A DNA stretch of 64,000 nt from Clostridia bacterium. GTDB lineage: Bacteria > Bacillota > Clostridia > Lachnospirales > Lachnospiraceae. Position numbers and translations under genes: made by a program. How positions within the stretch are numbered: the first letter of the stretch is position 1; the number at the start of each line of letters is the position of its first letter. Location: assembly GCA_009929615.1 (NCBI GenBank), contig SAAB01000007.1:24082-88081 (forward strand), given 5' to 3'. The notes beneath the pieces were generated by a model. That model saw nothing but the letters and a program-made list of their open reading frames with translations. It had not been told where the DNA came from and searched no databases. This document shows positions 1 through 9,675 of this stretch, piece after piece.

Positions 1-1
1 T

Positions 2-232
2 GATAAGCATATGTACCGCTGGATTGTGGAGCAGGGATTTAATCCGGTTATTATCGCAACAAAGTCTGACAAAATAAACCGGAGCCAGATTCAGAAGCAT
101 TTGAATATGATAAGAACTGTTCTCAGAGTTACAGAGGGAACACCGGTTGTTCCTTTTTCGGCCTTGAGTAAGCAGGGACGGGATGAAATCTGGGAGTTAA
201 TTGAGCAATTTGCACTAAATATTGAAATTTAA
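2..232 (+). CDS. engB: Ribosome biogenesis GTP-binding protein EngB/YsxC, C-terminal part
   Basis: Partial gene: the frame is open from the left edge and ends in TAA at 230-232. The fragment holds the G4 motif (ATKSDK, base recognition for GTP) and a G5-like SALSKQG, followed by a short final helix (DEIWELIEQF). The G4-to-end distance and the text resemble EngB/YsxC, the small GTPase needed for assembly of the 50S subunit. The Walker A and switch regions lie outside the window, so the assignment rests on the C-terminal third only; another TRAFAC GTPase is possible but less likely. Confidence 0.75.
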   Translation, partial: DKHMYRWIVEQGFNPVIIATKSDKINRSQIQKHLNMIRTVLRVTEGTPVVPFSALSKQGRDEIWELIEQFALNIEI

Positions 233-298
233 TAAAAAATTTATAGCAATTATCCCTCATTTCGTATATTATATTAGTATATGAAATGGGGGATTGTT

Positions 299-1900
299 AT
301 GCGTTTGACATTTTCAGGGGCTGCTCATGAAGTGACAGGAAGCTGTCATTATCTGGAGGCCTGCGGACGGAAGATTTTTATTGACTATGGAATGGAGCAG
401 GGGGAAGATTTCTTTGAGAATCAGCCTGTATCGGCAGCAGCATCAGACATTGATTATGTGTTTTTAACTCATGCCCACATTGATCATTCTGGCTTACTGC
501 CGTTGTTATATGCGGAAGGGTTTCAGGGACAGGTGTTTACAACGGATGCAACGAAACAGCTCTGTGAGATTATGCTCCGTGACAGTGCCCATATTCAGGA
601 ATTTGAAGCGGAATGGAAGAATCGTAAAGGGCGAAGAGCCGGAAGAACAGAAGTTATTCCATTGTATACGATGAATGATGCAGTAGGGGTTTTGGAACAT
701 TTTGTGGGCTGTGATTATAATCAGATTATTAATATATGCCCGGGAATAAAAATTCGATTTACAGATGTCGGACATTTACTGGGTTCGGCATGTATAGAAA
801 TATGGATTTTAGAGAATGGCACTCAGAAGAAGATTGTGTTTTCCGGAGATGTAGGTAATACGGACCAGCCATTGATTAAGGATCCGTCCTGTGTGGACCA
901 GGCAGATTATGTTGTTATTGAATCCACTTACGGAGACCGCTCTCATGGGCAGACACGTCCCGATTACGTAAAGGAACTCAGCCGGATTATCCAGGAGACT
1001 TTTGACCGGGGAGGGAATGTGGTTATTCCATCCTTTGCAGTTGGACGAACTCAGGAGATGCTCTATTTTATTCGTCAGATTAAAGCAGAAAATCGGGTTC
1101 AGGGACATGGGGAATTTGAAGTCTATGTAGATAGTCCACTGGCTATTGAGGCAACGACGATTTTTAATCAGAACATTTATGACTGTTTTGATGAAGAGGC
1201 GATGGAACTGGTTAAGCAGGGGATTAATCCCATTACTTTTCCGGGTTTAAAAACATCAGTTACCAGCGATGAATCTAAAGCGATAAATTTTGAAGCGAAA
1301 CCGAAAGTTATTATTTCGGCATCTGGTATGTGTGAAGCAGGACGTATTCGTCACCATTTGAAACATAATTTATGGAGACCTGAATCTACAGTTCTTTTTG
1401 TTGGATATCAGGGTCATGGGACACTGGGACGGGTATTAATTGAGGGAGCCGAGGAAGTGAAGCTTTTTGGTGAAACGATTGAGGTTCATGCCCATATAGA
1501 ACAGCTGGCGGGTATCAGTGGCCATGCAGATAAAAATGGTCTGATTCATTGGCTGCAAGGGTTTAAAAACAAGCCGGAGAAAGTCTTTATTGTGCACGGT
1601 GAGGCGGCTGTATGCGATAGCTTTGCAGAATGCCTGAAGAGTGAGTATGGTTATGATACAGTGGCACCTTACAGTGGAGCTAGTTTTGATCTGATGAATA
1701 ACCGCTGTGTTGTTGATGCAGCACCGATGCGTATATCCAAGAAAGCAGCGGCTAAAAAGGCATCTTCCGTATTTGACAGGCTTGTTGCTGCCGGACGGAG
1801 GCTTATGCATGTTATCAATCAGAATGAGCAGGGTGCGAATAAGGATTTAGCAAAATTTGCAGATCAAATTAATAATCTCTGCGATAAATGGGATAGATAA
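299..1900 (+). CDS. MBL-fold/beta-CASP metallohydrolase (RNA-processing nuclease type)
   Basis: A 534-residue metallo-beta-lactamase protein with the zinc motif HAHIDH at about residues 58-63, a further metal-ligand stretch DVGHLLGSA, the beta-CASP block and a C-terminal RMMBL segment containing HAHIEQLAGISGHAD near residue 400. This order is that of the YSH1/CPSF-type nucleases (COG1236), expected to cut or trim RNA in the cytoplasm; substrate cannot be told from sequence. I chose the ATG at 299, behind the purine run TGGGGG, rather than the ATG at 281, because the latter has no ribosome binding site and would follow AT-rich promoter-like sequence directly. About 70 residues at the end (lysine/alanine-rich, then helical) extend past the RMMBL core. 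Confidence 0.82.
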   Translation: MRLTFSGAAHEVTGSCHYLEACGRKIFIDYGMEQGEDFFENQPVSAAASDIDYVFLTHAHIDHSGLLPLLYAEGFQGQVFTTDATKQLCEIMLRDSAHIQEFEAEWKNRKGRRAGRTEVIPLYTMNDAVGVLEHFVGCDYNQIINICPGIKIRFTDVGHLLGSACIEIWILENGTQKKIVFSGDVGNTDQPLIKDPSCVDQADYVVIESTYGDRSHGQTRPDYVKELSRIIQETFDRGGNVVIPSFAVGRTQEMLYFIRQIKAENRVQGHGEFEVYVDSPLAIEATTIFNQNIYDCFDEEAMELVKQGINPITFPGLKTSVTSDESKAINFEAKPKVIISASGMCEAGRIRHHLKHNLWRPESTVLFVGYQGHGTLGRVLIEGAEEVKLFGETIEVHAHIEQLAGISGHADKNGLIHWLQGFKNKPEKVFIVHGEAAVCDSFAECLKSEYGYDTVAPYSGASFDLMNNRCVVDAAPMRISKKAAAKKASSVFDRLVAAGRRLMHVINQNEQGANKDLAKFADQINNLCDKWDR

Positions 1901-1916
1901 AAGAAAGGAAGATAGA

Positions 1917-3332
1917 ATGAAAAACAAAAAATGGAACAGATGGCTGTGTGCCGCATTCGTATCAACTTGTGTACTTGTGTCAATGACAGCATGTGGAAAA
2001 AAAGAAGAGACCAAAACAGAAACAAAAGCTGTAGTGGTAGAAACAAAGAGCAAAGAAACAGAGGCCCAAGAAGAACTTGAGATGCATGGTGTTATTAAAG
2101 AATACACCGGCGGCAAGATGACGATTACAACAGAGGATAACAAAGAACTGAGCTTCACTCTGACAAATGCTACGATTGAATGTAAGAATGGTATTGTATC
2201 CGGCGATGAAGTGACGATTATTTATACCGGAGCTATCAACGGAACAGATACAAGCAAAGCGGTTGTTATGCGAATTGTTGATAAAGGTGAGAAAGCAGAA
2301 TTGAAGGAACAGAATGTTTCCGGTACCGTTGCAGCAGTTGCTATGAATACGCTGACGATTAAAGACAATGATGGAAGAACATTATCCTTTATGACAACAG
2401 GTGCAGAGGCACACTATAAAAATGGCATCCAGGCTGGAAACTGGGTTACTATTGTTTACAAAGGTGAGATTCAGGGAGATAATGCTCAGAATGTAAAGGT
2501 AATTTCTATTACAGATGATGCACCGAATGTTGAAGAAGCAAAGAATCAGGTGACGATTAATGATGCGGATAAGACTGTGTATGCAACAACAACAGTACAT
2601 GTTCGTGATAACTACTCTACAGACGCCAACAGTTTAGGACTTTTAAATACCGGTGATGGTGTTCATGAAACCGGTGAGTCCAGTAACGGATGGGCGCGCG
2701 TGGATTATAATGGTCAGACAGGATATGTATATGAAACTTATTTAACTACAGATGCACCGCAGCCGGAGACTCAGGCACCGGAAACCCAGGCACCGGAGAC
2801 TCAGGCACCAGAACCACAGCCACAACCGGAAACTCAGCCGGCACCAGACGAACCAGTGGCTAATCCGGATACTTTTGGCGGCGAAGAACTTCAGATGACT
2901 GGTATTTTAAAAGAAGCTACAATGCATATTATTACAATAACATCGGATGAAGATGGCCAGGATTATACGTTTAATATTTCAGATGCTGAAGTACATCTGT
3001 CGGATGGTCTTGCTGTCGGTCAGAGCCTTGTGATTAAATATCAGGGAACAGCCAGCAGTGATGCAACAACGTGTTCAGTTCTTAATGTTGATGGCAGTGC
3101 TATGAATGAGAACAATGAGGCACCATTAACAATGACCGGACGGGTTATTGCGACAAGTATGAACTGTGTAACCATTGGAACAAGTGATGGAGCAGAAGTA
3201 TCTTTTGATATTGAAGATGCACAGATTAATTGTGCAGATGGTCTTCAGACAGATGATAACGTTACGATATCTTATACAGAGAATGGGGATTCGAATATCC
3301 ATTATGCATTATCTGTAGATGATGCTCAGTAA
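1917..3332 (+). CDS. SH3b-domain lipoprotein with four repeated beta domains
   Basis: Predicted lipoprotein, 471 residues. The N-terminus (MKNKKWNRW..) has a positive patch, a hydrophobic stretch and lipobox MTAC with Cys at residue 26, so the ATG at 1917 behind AAAGGAAG was chosen over an in-frame start at 1857. The mature part has two repeats of about 65-70 residues (each beginning like MHGVIKEYTGGKMTIT or VSGTVAAVAMNTLTIK), then a bacterial SH3 domain (VHVRDNYSTDANSLG ... GWARVDYNGQTGYVYETYL), a Pro/Gln/Thr/Glu linker with PETQA repeats, then two more copies of the same repeat (MTGILKEATMHIITIT; MTGRVIATSMNCVTIG). SH3b domains commonly bind cell-wall peptide; the repeat units look like small beta-barrels. 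The function is unknown. Confidence 0.8.
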   Translation: MKNKKWNRWLCAAFVSTCVLVSMTACGKKEETKTETKAVVVETKSKETEAQEELEMHGVIKEYTGGKMTITTEDNKELSFTLTNATIECKNGIVSGDEVTIIYTGAINGTDTSKAVVMRIVDKGEKAELKEQNVSGTVAAVAMNTLTIKDNDGRTLSFMTTGAEAHYKNGIQAGNWVTIVYKGEIQGDNAQNVKVISITDDAPNVEEAKNQVTINDADKTVYATTTVHVRDNYSTDANSLGLLNTGDGVHETGESSNGWARVDYNGQTGYVYETYLTTDAPQPETQAPETQAPETQAPEPQPQPETQPAPDEPVANPDTFGGEELQMTGILKEATMHIITITSDEDGQDYTFNISDAEVHLSDGLAVGQSLVIKYQGTASSDATTCSVLNVDGSAMNENNEAPLTMTGRVIATSMNCVTIGTSDGAEVSFDIEDAQINCADGLQTDDNVTISYTENGDSNIHYALSVDDAQ

Positions 3333-3359
3333 TATAAATAAAAAATAAAGAATCCGATT

Positions 3360-3397
3360 AAAAAAGTCTATGTTTTGGAGAAAACATAGACTTTTTT
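3360..3397. terminator. Bidirectional intrinsic terminator
   Basis: Perfect stem AAAGTCTATGTTTT / AAAACATAGACTTT with loop GGAG, flanked by A6 on the left and T6 on the right. It sits between the convergent lipoprotein gene and DUF4364 gene and can serve both. Confidence 0.92.
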
Positions 3398-3406
3398 GAA
3401 AATTGT

Positions 3407-3940
3407 TTATTTCTTGCTGGTTTTTGCGAGAAGCGTTGTCATGAGATAATCGTAGATTTCCGTACTCTGCTTGTGCCAACAGTCACATACAAGTTCTGCC
3501 TGGATTTCTGTAGGAACGGCAAGACGGATATTCATTAAAGTGTCTTTTTTATCTTTTAAAGAAAGCTCCACTTCATATTCCTGATTTTTTTTAGGTGTGA
3601 AGTTTGCTGTGATTTCATTTGCCTGTCGAAGTGCAAAATGTTTGTCTTCAAGGAAGGATTTGACGTCTTCCTTGATTCCGTCGGATATTAAAGTGACAAA
3701 GGCTTCCAGGGTTTCTTCTCCGGAAGGTGTCAGATGATAGTAAGAGCTGTTATTCTGCTGAGTAGGAGAGATGAACTGGGCATCTACCAGATCTGAAATG
3801 GCAGCCTGAGTTACAAAATAAGTAGTATATCCTTTGTCCAGTAAAAATTCACAGAGTTGAGAATTCGTCAGTGGAAATTCCGAACGGCTTAAAATATATA
3901 AAATCATTAATTTGTATAAGGTAGATGGGTCTGCATTCAT
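3407..3940 (-). CDS. DUF4364 family winged-helix protein
   Basis: A 177-residue cytoplasmic protein. The first 70 residues form a winged-helix-like unit (LYKLMILYILSRSEFPLTNSQL, then VTQAAISDLVDAQFI and YYHLTPSGEETL), the rest a helical plus beta segment. This arrangement matches DUF4364, a Clostridia-specific family taken to be transcriptional regulators. It lies 39 bp downstream of the radical SAM gene on the same strand, so the two probably share a transcript that ends at the bidirectional terminator. The regulated target is not visible. Confidence 0.8.
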   Translation of the reverse strand: MNADPSTLYKLMILYILSRSEFPLTNSQLCEFLLDKGYTTYFVTQAAISDLVDAQFISPTQQNNSSYYHLTPSGEETLEAFVTLISDGIKEDVKSFLEDKHFALRQANEITANFTPKKNQEYEVELSLKDKKDTLMNIRLAVPTEIQAELVCDCWHKQSTEIYDYLMTTLLAKTSKK

Positions 3941-3979
3941 AAAATATTCCTTTCTCAGTACATTAATTATGGTGGTATA

Positions 3980-4942
3980 TCAGGCATAAAGCCGTCCCTG
4001 CCAAGTGCTGCGTTTTTTAAATTCATGATGGATGGTGTTTAAAACCTGTTTTTTGTGTCCACTCCACAAGGGAGCAATCAATAAGCTTTTCGGGCCATCG
4101 CCGGTGATTCGGTGAATGACCATCTCCGGTGGCAGAAGTTCAATGCATCGGATAACTGTATCTGTGTATTCTTCCGGAGAAAAGATATGGAAGGGATTTG
4201 CTGTATAAACATCAGCCAAATCTGTGTCTTTCAGGACATGAAGCAGCTGAATCTTAATTCCCTGGATGGGCTGATGTGCAAGAAAACGATGGGTTTCCAG
4301 CATATCTTCTGTGGATTCTCCGGGAAGACCTAAGATGGTATGAACAATGGTTTCGATACCAGCTTTCTGAAGTTCCAAAAGAGTATCCGTAAAAGTTTTA
4401 AGACAGTAGCCCCTGCGGATAAACCGGGCAGTGTCTTCGTGAATGGTTTGAAGACCTAATTCAATCCATACGGGTTTTATTTGATTTAACTGCTGTAAAA
4501 GCAGGATAATCTCCGGAGAAAGGCAGTCGGGCCGGGTGGCAATTGAGAGAACAGCCACGTCGGGAAGGTTTATAGCCTCATAAAAAAGTTTCTCCAATGT
4601 ATCTATTGAACCATAGGTATTTGTAAAAGACTGAAAATATGCTATGAATTTTTGACTGGAATGTTTTTTTGATAATAATTCTTTTCCGGCATGAAATTGC
4701 CGGCTGATATCCGGTACTATATCGATATTAGAACCGCCACCTGCGAAATCGCCGGAACCGCCTTTGCTACAGAAAATACAGCCACGGGTATCCAGTGTTC
4801 CGTCCCTGTTTGGACAGGTGAAACCGCCGTTTAAAGCAACTTTATAAATTTTCTCACCGAATCGCTTTTGAAGATAGCAGTTCAGAGAATAATAAGGTTT
4901 TTCATTCCATAGATAAAGGGCTTCTTCATAACTTTCGGTCAT
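3980..4942 (-). CDS. TIGR01212-family radical SAM protein (YtqA-like)
   Basis: A 320-residue radical SAM enzyme. The cluster motif is C43-x11-C55-x2-C58 (FTCPNRDG ... GCIFC), the long-spaced form typical of the Elp3-like/YtqA group rather than the usual CxxxCxxC. Other radical SAM landmarks follow: a glycine-rich KGGSGDFAGGG, the beta-strand VAVLSIATRPDCL, ELGLQTIHEDT and the HTILGLPGESTEDM stretch. It should cleave S-adenosylmethionine with a [4Fe-4S] cluster; the substrate of this family is not known to me. A minus-strand promoter lies immediately upstream. Confidence 0.85.
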   Translation of the reverse strand: MTESYEEALYLWNEKPYYSLNCYLQKRFGEKIYKVALNGGFTCPNRDGTLDTRGCIFCSKGGSGDFAGGGSNIDIVPDISRQFHAGKELLSKKHSSQKFIAYFQSFTNTYGSIDTLEKLFYEAINLPDVAVLSIATRPDCLSPEIILLLQQLNQIKPVWIELGLQTIHEDTARFIRRGYCLKTFTDTLLELQKAGIETIVHTILGLPGESTEDMLETHRFLAHQPIQGIKIQLLHVLKDTDLADVYTANPFHIFSPEEYTDTVIRCIELLPPEMVIHRITGDGPKSLLIAPLWSGHKKQVLNTIHHEFKKRSTWQGRLYA

Positions 4943-4993
4943 ATGGGTTAATCTTCCTTTCGCTATCCGGTAAGATAGGTAAATTCGTATTTT

Positions 4994-5022
4994 ATCATAT
5001 CATTTACAATGGGTGAAATCAA
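4994..5022 (-). promoter_or_regulatory. Sigma-A type promoter for the radical SAM gene
   Basis: Reading the minus strand: TTGATT (-35, complement of 5017-5022), 17 bp, TATGAT (-10, complement of 4994-4999). Divergent from the DUF362 promoter 13 bp away. Confidence 0.6.
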
Positions 5023-5034
5023 GAAAGAAATGGA

Positions 5035-5063
5035 TTGACAGCTTTTTGGCAACGTATTAGAAT
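5035..5063 (+). promoter_or_regulatory. Sigma-A type promoter for the DUF362 gene
   Basis: TTGACA (5035-5040), 17-bp spacer, TAGAAT (5058-5063), followed by the ribosome binding site AGGAGG-like CAGGAGGA before the ATG at 5096. Confidence 0.75.
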
Positions 5064-5095
5064 TGAAGAAGTAGATAAAATTCAGGAGGAACAGA

Positions 5096-6202
5096 ATGGA
5101 AAAGTCAAAAGTCTATTTTGCTAATTTCCGGGCAACCGTTCGGGAGAACATCCAGCAGAAACTCACCCGTTTGATGAAGACTGCAGGGATGGAAGATATT
5201 GATTTCGATAAGAAATATACAGCCATAAAGATTCATTTTGGTGAACCGGGGAATTTGGCATATCTTCGCCCGAATTATGCGAAGACGGTTGTGGATATGG
5301 TTAAAAGTCTGGGAGGAAAACCTTTCCTGACAGATTGTAACACACTCTATGTAGGCGGACGCAAGAATGCGCTGGATCATTTAGACAGTGCCTATGTGAA
5401 TGGTTTTTCACCATTTTCAACAGGCTGCCATGTTATTATTGCAGATGGCCTGAAAGGAACAGATGAAGTGCTTGTTCCGGTAGAAGGTGGAACTTATGTT
5501 AAAGAGGCTAAGATTGGCCGTGCTGTTATGGATGCCGATATCGTGATTTCACTGAATCACTTTAAGGGTCACGAAGCTGCCGGTTTTGGCGGAGCTATAA
5601 AGAATCTGGGAATGGGATGTGGTTCAAGAGCCGGTAAGATGGAGATGCACAGTGCCGGGAAACCCAGAGTATCTGAAAGAAAGTGTATCGGATGTGCTCA
5701 GTGCACAAAGGTATGTGCCCATGATGCTATTACACTGACGGATAAGAAGGCCTCGATTGACCATAATAAATGTGTTGGATGTGGCCGTTGTATTGGAGTC
5801 TGTCCGGCGGATGCAGTGCGTCCTGCATCGGATGAATCCAATGATATTTTGAATTGTAAGATGGCTGAATATACGAAGGCTGTCATCAATGGACGTCCGA
5901 ACTTCCATATTAGTCTTGTTATGGATGTATCTCCATATTGTGATTGTCATGGAGAGAATGATGCACCAATTGTTCCGGATGTAGGGATGTTTGCATCCTT
6001 TGATCCGGTTGCTTTGGATAAAGCCTGTGCCGATGCTGTGAATAAACAGCCAATATGTGCAGGCAGTATACTGGATGAGGTGGAACATGTTCATCATGAT
6101 CATTTCACTGATGTTTTTCCGGATACAAATTGGAACAGCTGTCTGGAACATGCAAAGGCACTGGGACTTGGAACTGATGAATATGAATTGATTCAGATTT
6201 AA
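5096..6202 (+). CDS. DUF362 domain protein with two [4Fe-4S] ferredoxin motifs
   Basis: A 368-residue protein: an N-terminal DUF362 domain (KIHFGEPGNLAYLRP, FLTDCNTLYVGGRKNA, ISLNHFKGHEAAGFGGAIKNLGMG), then two ferredoxin motifs beginning near residue 197 (CIGCAQCTKVC ... C; CVGCGRCIGVCP), then the second half of DUF362 with many Cys/His (YCDCHGENDAP). No signal peptide, so it is cytoplasmic. Proteins of this build are common in anaerobes and are assumed to carry electrons or bind a metal cofactor; no reaction is established to my knowledge. First of three genes (with the HPr-like and thioesterase genes) behind a good promoter; gap to the next gene is 15 bp. Confidence 0.85.
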   Translation: MEKSKVYFANFRATVRENIQQKLTRLMKTAGMEDIDFDKKYTAIKIHFGEPGNLAYLRPNYAKTVVDMVKSLGGKPFLTDCNTLYVGGRKNALDHLDSAYVNGFSPFSTGCHVIIADGLKGTDEVLVPVEGGTYVKEAKIGRAVMDADIVISLNHFKGHEAAGFGGAIKNLGMGCGSRAGKMEMHSAGKPRVSERKCIGCAQCTKVCAHDAITLTDKKASIDHNKCVGCGRCIGVCPADAVRPASDESNDILNCKMAEYTKAVINGRPNFHISLVMDVSPYCDCHGENDAPIVPDVGMFASFDPVALDKACADAVNKQPICAGSILDEVEHVHHDHFTDVFPDTNWNSCLEHAKALGLGTDEYELIQI

Positions 6203-6217
6203 TAGGAGGAATATAAT

Positions 6218-6445
6218 ATGAAAGAAACAACGATTTTATTACAGAGTATTGAAGACGTTAAAGAATTTAACCGCATCGTTGCTGTTTATGACGGCGATGT
6301 AGATTTGGTATCCGGCCGTTATGTTATTGATGCAAAGTCCATCATGGGCATTTTCAGCCTTGACTTAAGCAAGCCAATTAATATTCAGATACATGGTGAA
6401 AACCCTGACACATTATTAGAGGGCTTAAAAGGATTTATTCAGTAA
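6218..6445 (+). CDS. HPr-like protein lacking the phospho-histidine
   Basis: A 75-residue protein with the beta-alpha-beta pattern of the PTS phosphocarrier HPr: KSIMGIFSLDLSKPINIQIHG is close to the Ser46 region of HPr (KSIMGVMSLG..). The N-terminal GLHARPA loop with His15 is absent (replaced by LQSIEDVKEFNRIV), so it cannot act as a classical phosphocarrier. A regulatory or structural HPr relative is the best description. RBS TAGGAGGA lies just upstream. Confidence 0.75.
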   Translation: MKETTILLQSIEDVKEFNRIVAVYDGDVDLVSGRYVIDAKSIMGIFSLDLSKPINIQIHGENPDTLLEGLKGFIQ

Positions 6446-6498
6446 TTTCCAGTAAAGTGGCAATAGGGGTTGCGGCGGAAAAAAGGAGAATAAAAAAC

Positions 6499-6897
6499 AT
6501 GGAAAAAGCACAGTTATTAAACACAACATTTACTTTCGAGCAGGTGGTAACCGAGGATATGACTGCATCAAAAGGCGTTCCTGGTACACCGGATGTATTT
6601 GGTACACCGATGCTTGTAATGATGGTTGAAAACACTTGTTTTAAGTGTATGGCTCAGGCTGCAGAAGAAGGCGAAGTCAGTGTAGGCGTTACAGTGGATA
6701 TCACTCATTCTTCACCAACACCTGTAGGTATGAAAGTTGTTTGTACGGCAAAGGTTGAAAAGGTGGATAAGAAGATTTTAACATTTTCTTTTGAAGTTAA
6801 GGATGAAGCTGGTGTTATCGGTACAGGAACACATGTCAGAGCTTATGTTCAGAAAGCGAAGATTGAAGCAAAGGCAGCAGCAAAATTTAATAAATAA
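6499..6897 (+). CDS. FlK-like hotdog thioesterase
   Basis: A 132-residue hotdog-fold protein. T36, E44 and H70 fall in FGTPM, MVENTC and ITHSSPTPVG and match the catalytic Thr/Glu/His of fluoroacetyl-CoA thioesterase FlK with a constant offset of six residues. Family members hydrolyse short acyl-CoA thioesters; in a gut anaerobe a fluoroacetate role is unlikely and the substrate is open. The ATG at 6499 was chosen because AAAAGGAG stands 10 bp before it; the in-frame start at 6457 has no such site. Last gene of the DUF362 cluster, followed by a terminator. Confidence 0.8.
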   Translation: MEKAQLLNTTFTFEQVVTEDMTASKGVPGTPDVFGTPMLVMMVENTCFKCMAQAAEEGEVSVGVTVDITHSSPTPVGMKVVCTAKVEKVDKKILTFSFEVKDEAGVIGTGTHVRAYVQKAKIEAKAAAKFNK

Positions 6898-6908
6898 TAT
6901 TTATAAAC

Positions 6909-6945
6909 AAGGAGCTCTTTGAATGAAGAGCTTCTTTCTATTTTA
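6909..6945 (+). terminator. Intrinsic terminator after the thioesterase gene
   Basis: Stem AAGGAGCTCTT / AAGAGCTTCTT (one G-T pair) with loop TGAATG, followed by a T-rich tail. Confidence 0.75.
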
Positions 6946-6960
6946 GTGGGAAATAACTCC

Positions 6961-6999
6961 TTTACAATTATACAACATAGTGATATCATTATGATATCA
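6961..6999 (+). promoter_or_regulatory. Promoter with tandem-palindrome operator for the SPFH-RHH operon
   Basis: TTTACA (6961-6966), 17 bp, TATCAT (6984-6989). Overlapping the -10 box are two identical 8-bp palindromes TGATATCA at 6981-6988 and 6992-6999, separated by TTA, so that the whole 19 bp is also a perfect 9-1-9 inverted repeat. Centres are 11 bp apart, about one helical turn. A protein bound here would block RNA polymerase; the ribbon-helix-helix protein encoded second in the operon is the obvious candidate. Confidence 0.75.
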
Positions 7000-7026
7000 A
7001 ATAGAAATATAGGGAGGGGAAATATT

Positions 7027-8046
7027 ATGACAGAAAAGGTATTGATAAATAGGAAAAAAGGAATGCTGGCTTTGATGCTGACGATTCTATTGTATTTGGC
7101 AGCGATTGTTGGATGTATTTATGGGGGGTATATAGTAAGCCGGGATGGCTTGCCGGTTTTACTGGTGATATCCATCATCTGGTTATGCATTGGATGGCTC
7201 CCATTCTGCGGACTTAAAGTGCTTAAGCCTCAGGAAGCATTGGTTTTGACTTTGTTTGGGAAGTATGTAGGAACGCTTAAAAATGAAGGATTTTATTTTG
7301 TAAATCCATTTTGTACCAGTGTTAATCCGGCGGCAAAGACAAAATTGAGCCAGAGCGGTGATGTAGACAGCAGTTCTAAGAGTTTGTTTTCCATGAAACT
7401 TGGGGATGAACATATGACTTCTGAAATGGGAAGTAAGAAGATTTCCATAAAGATTATGACATTAAATAACAGTCGGCAGAAGATTAATGACTGTCTGGGG
7501 AATCCGGTGGAAATTGGAATTGCCGTTATGTGGCGTGTTGTTGACACTGCAAAAGCTGTTTTTAATGTAGATAATTACAAAGAATATTTATCTCTGCAGT
7601 GCGATAGTGCCCTTAGAAATATTGTGCGATTGTATCCTTATGATGTTGCACAGGGTGTGGATACTACCGGCGATGGTATTGCAGATGAAGGAAGTCTTCG
7701 TGGCTCCAGTGAGGTTGTCGCTGCACGTATTCGTGAAGAAATCCAACAGAAAGTGGCAGAAGCGGGTCTGGAAGTTATTGAAGCCAGAATTACATATCTG
7801 GCGTATGCACCTGAAATTGCTGCAGTCATGCTCCAAAGACAGCAGGCATCTGCAATTATTGATGCCAGAAAGATGATTGTTGATGGTGCTGTAGGTATGG
7901 TGGAAATGGCCCTGGAACGTTTGAATGAGAATAATGTAGTTGAGTTGGATGAAGAAAGAAAGGCTGCTATGGTATCAAATCTTCTGGTAGTGCTTTGTGG
8001 CAATCACGATGCACAACCTGTTGTAAATTCAGGAAGCCTGTATTAA
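7027..8046 (+). CDS. SPFH/Band 7 domain membrane protein
   Basis: A 339-residue protein with two N-terminal membrane segments (about residues 14-36 and 42-62: [37 protein letters not shown]) and then a stomatin/prohibitin-type SPFH domain ([75 protein letters not shown]). SPFH proteins form membrane-associated oligomers that scaffold microdomains. The ATG at 7027 follows AGGGAGGGG; the earlier in-frame ATG at 6919 lies upstream of the promoter and inside the preceding terminator. The stop is one base before the start of the RHH gene. Confidence 0.88.
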   Translation: MTEKVLINRKKGMLALMLTILLYLAAIVGCIYGGYIVSRDGLPVLLVISIIWLCIGWLPFCGLKVLKPQEALVLTLFGKYVGTLKNEGFYFVNPFCTSVNPAAKTKLSQSGDVDSSSKSLFSMKLGDEHMTSEMGSKKISIKIMTLNNSRQKINDCLGNPVEIGIAVMWRVVDTAKAVFNVDNYKEYLSLQCDSALRNIVRLYPYDVAQGVDTTGDGIADEGSLRGSSEVVAARIREEIQQKVAEAGLEVIEARITYLAYAPEIAAVMLQRQQASAIIDARKMIVDGAVGMVEMALERLNENNVVELDEERKAAMVSNLLVVLCGNHDAQPVVNSGSLY

Positions 8047-8047
8047 G

Positions 8048-8251
8048 ATGGCAGACTCCAAAAAGAAGCAGGTACCTTTAAGACTTTCGGCGAAATTATA
8101 TGATGCCATCGCAGCCTGGGCAGAAGATGATTTCCGTTCAGTGAATGGTCAGATTGAATATTTGCTTACAGAATGTGTGAGGCAGCGTAAGAAAACGGGT
8201 AAATATGTTTCTGAGCATCTGGATGAATCACCGGAATTAGATATTGAATAA
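8048..8251 (+). CDS. Small ribbon-helix-helix (Arc-type) DNA-binding protein
   Basis: A 67-residue protein with the RHH pattern: beta-strand [16 protein letters not shown], helix [11 protein letters not shown], turn [17 protein letters not shown]. The acidic tail (DESPELDIE) is outside the fold. It starts one base after the SPFH stop codon, so the two are translated together. RHH proteins bind as dimers in tandem to short palindromes, which fits the double TGATATCA operator at the operon promoter; autorepression is inferred, not shown. Confidence 0.8.
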   Translation: MADSKKKQVPLRLSAKLYDAIAAWAEDDFRSVNGQIEYLLTECVRQRKKTGKYVSEHLDESPELDIE

Positions 8252-8255
8252 AAAG

Positions 8256-8291
8256 AAAAACCAGAAGGTCATATGACCTTCTGGTTTTTTC
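8256..8291. terminator. Bidirectional terminator between the RHH gene and gdhA
   Basis: Stem CCAGAAGGTCAT / ATGACCTTCTGG, preceded by AAAAA and followed by TTTTTT; it separates two convergent genes. Confidence 0.92.
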
Positions 8292-8305
8292 TATTAAAGA
8301 GTTGT

Positions 8306-9667
<1,362 letters not shown>

Positions 9668-9675
9668 TTAGTTCA

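Noticed and set aside
2760..2860. Short tandem repeats (CCGGAGACTCAGGCA-like) that might suggest a repeat array or CRISPR
   Set aside because: They encode the PETQA linker of the SH3b lipoprotein in frame and have no spacers.
5624..6151. Minus-strand open frame of 175 codons opposite the DUF362 gene
   Set aside because: It lies fully within a gene with clear Fe-S motifs; the antisense translation shows no recognisable domain.
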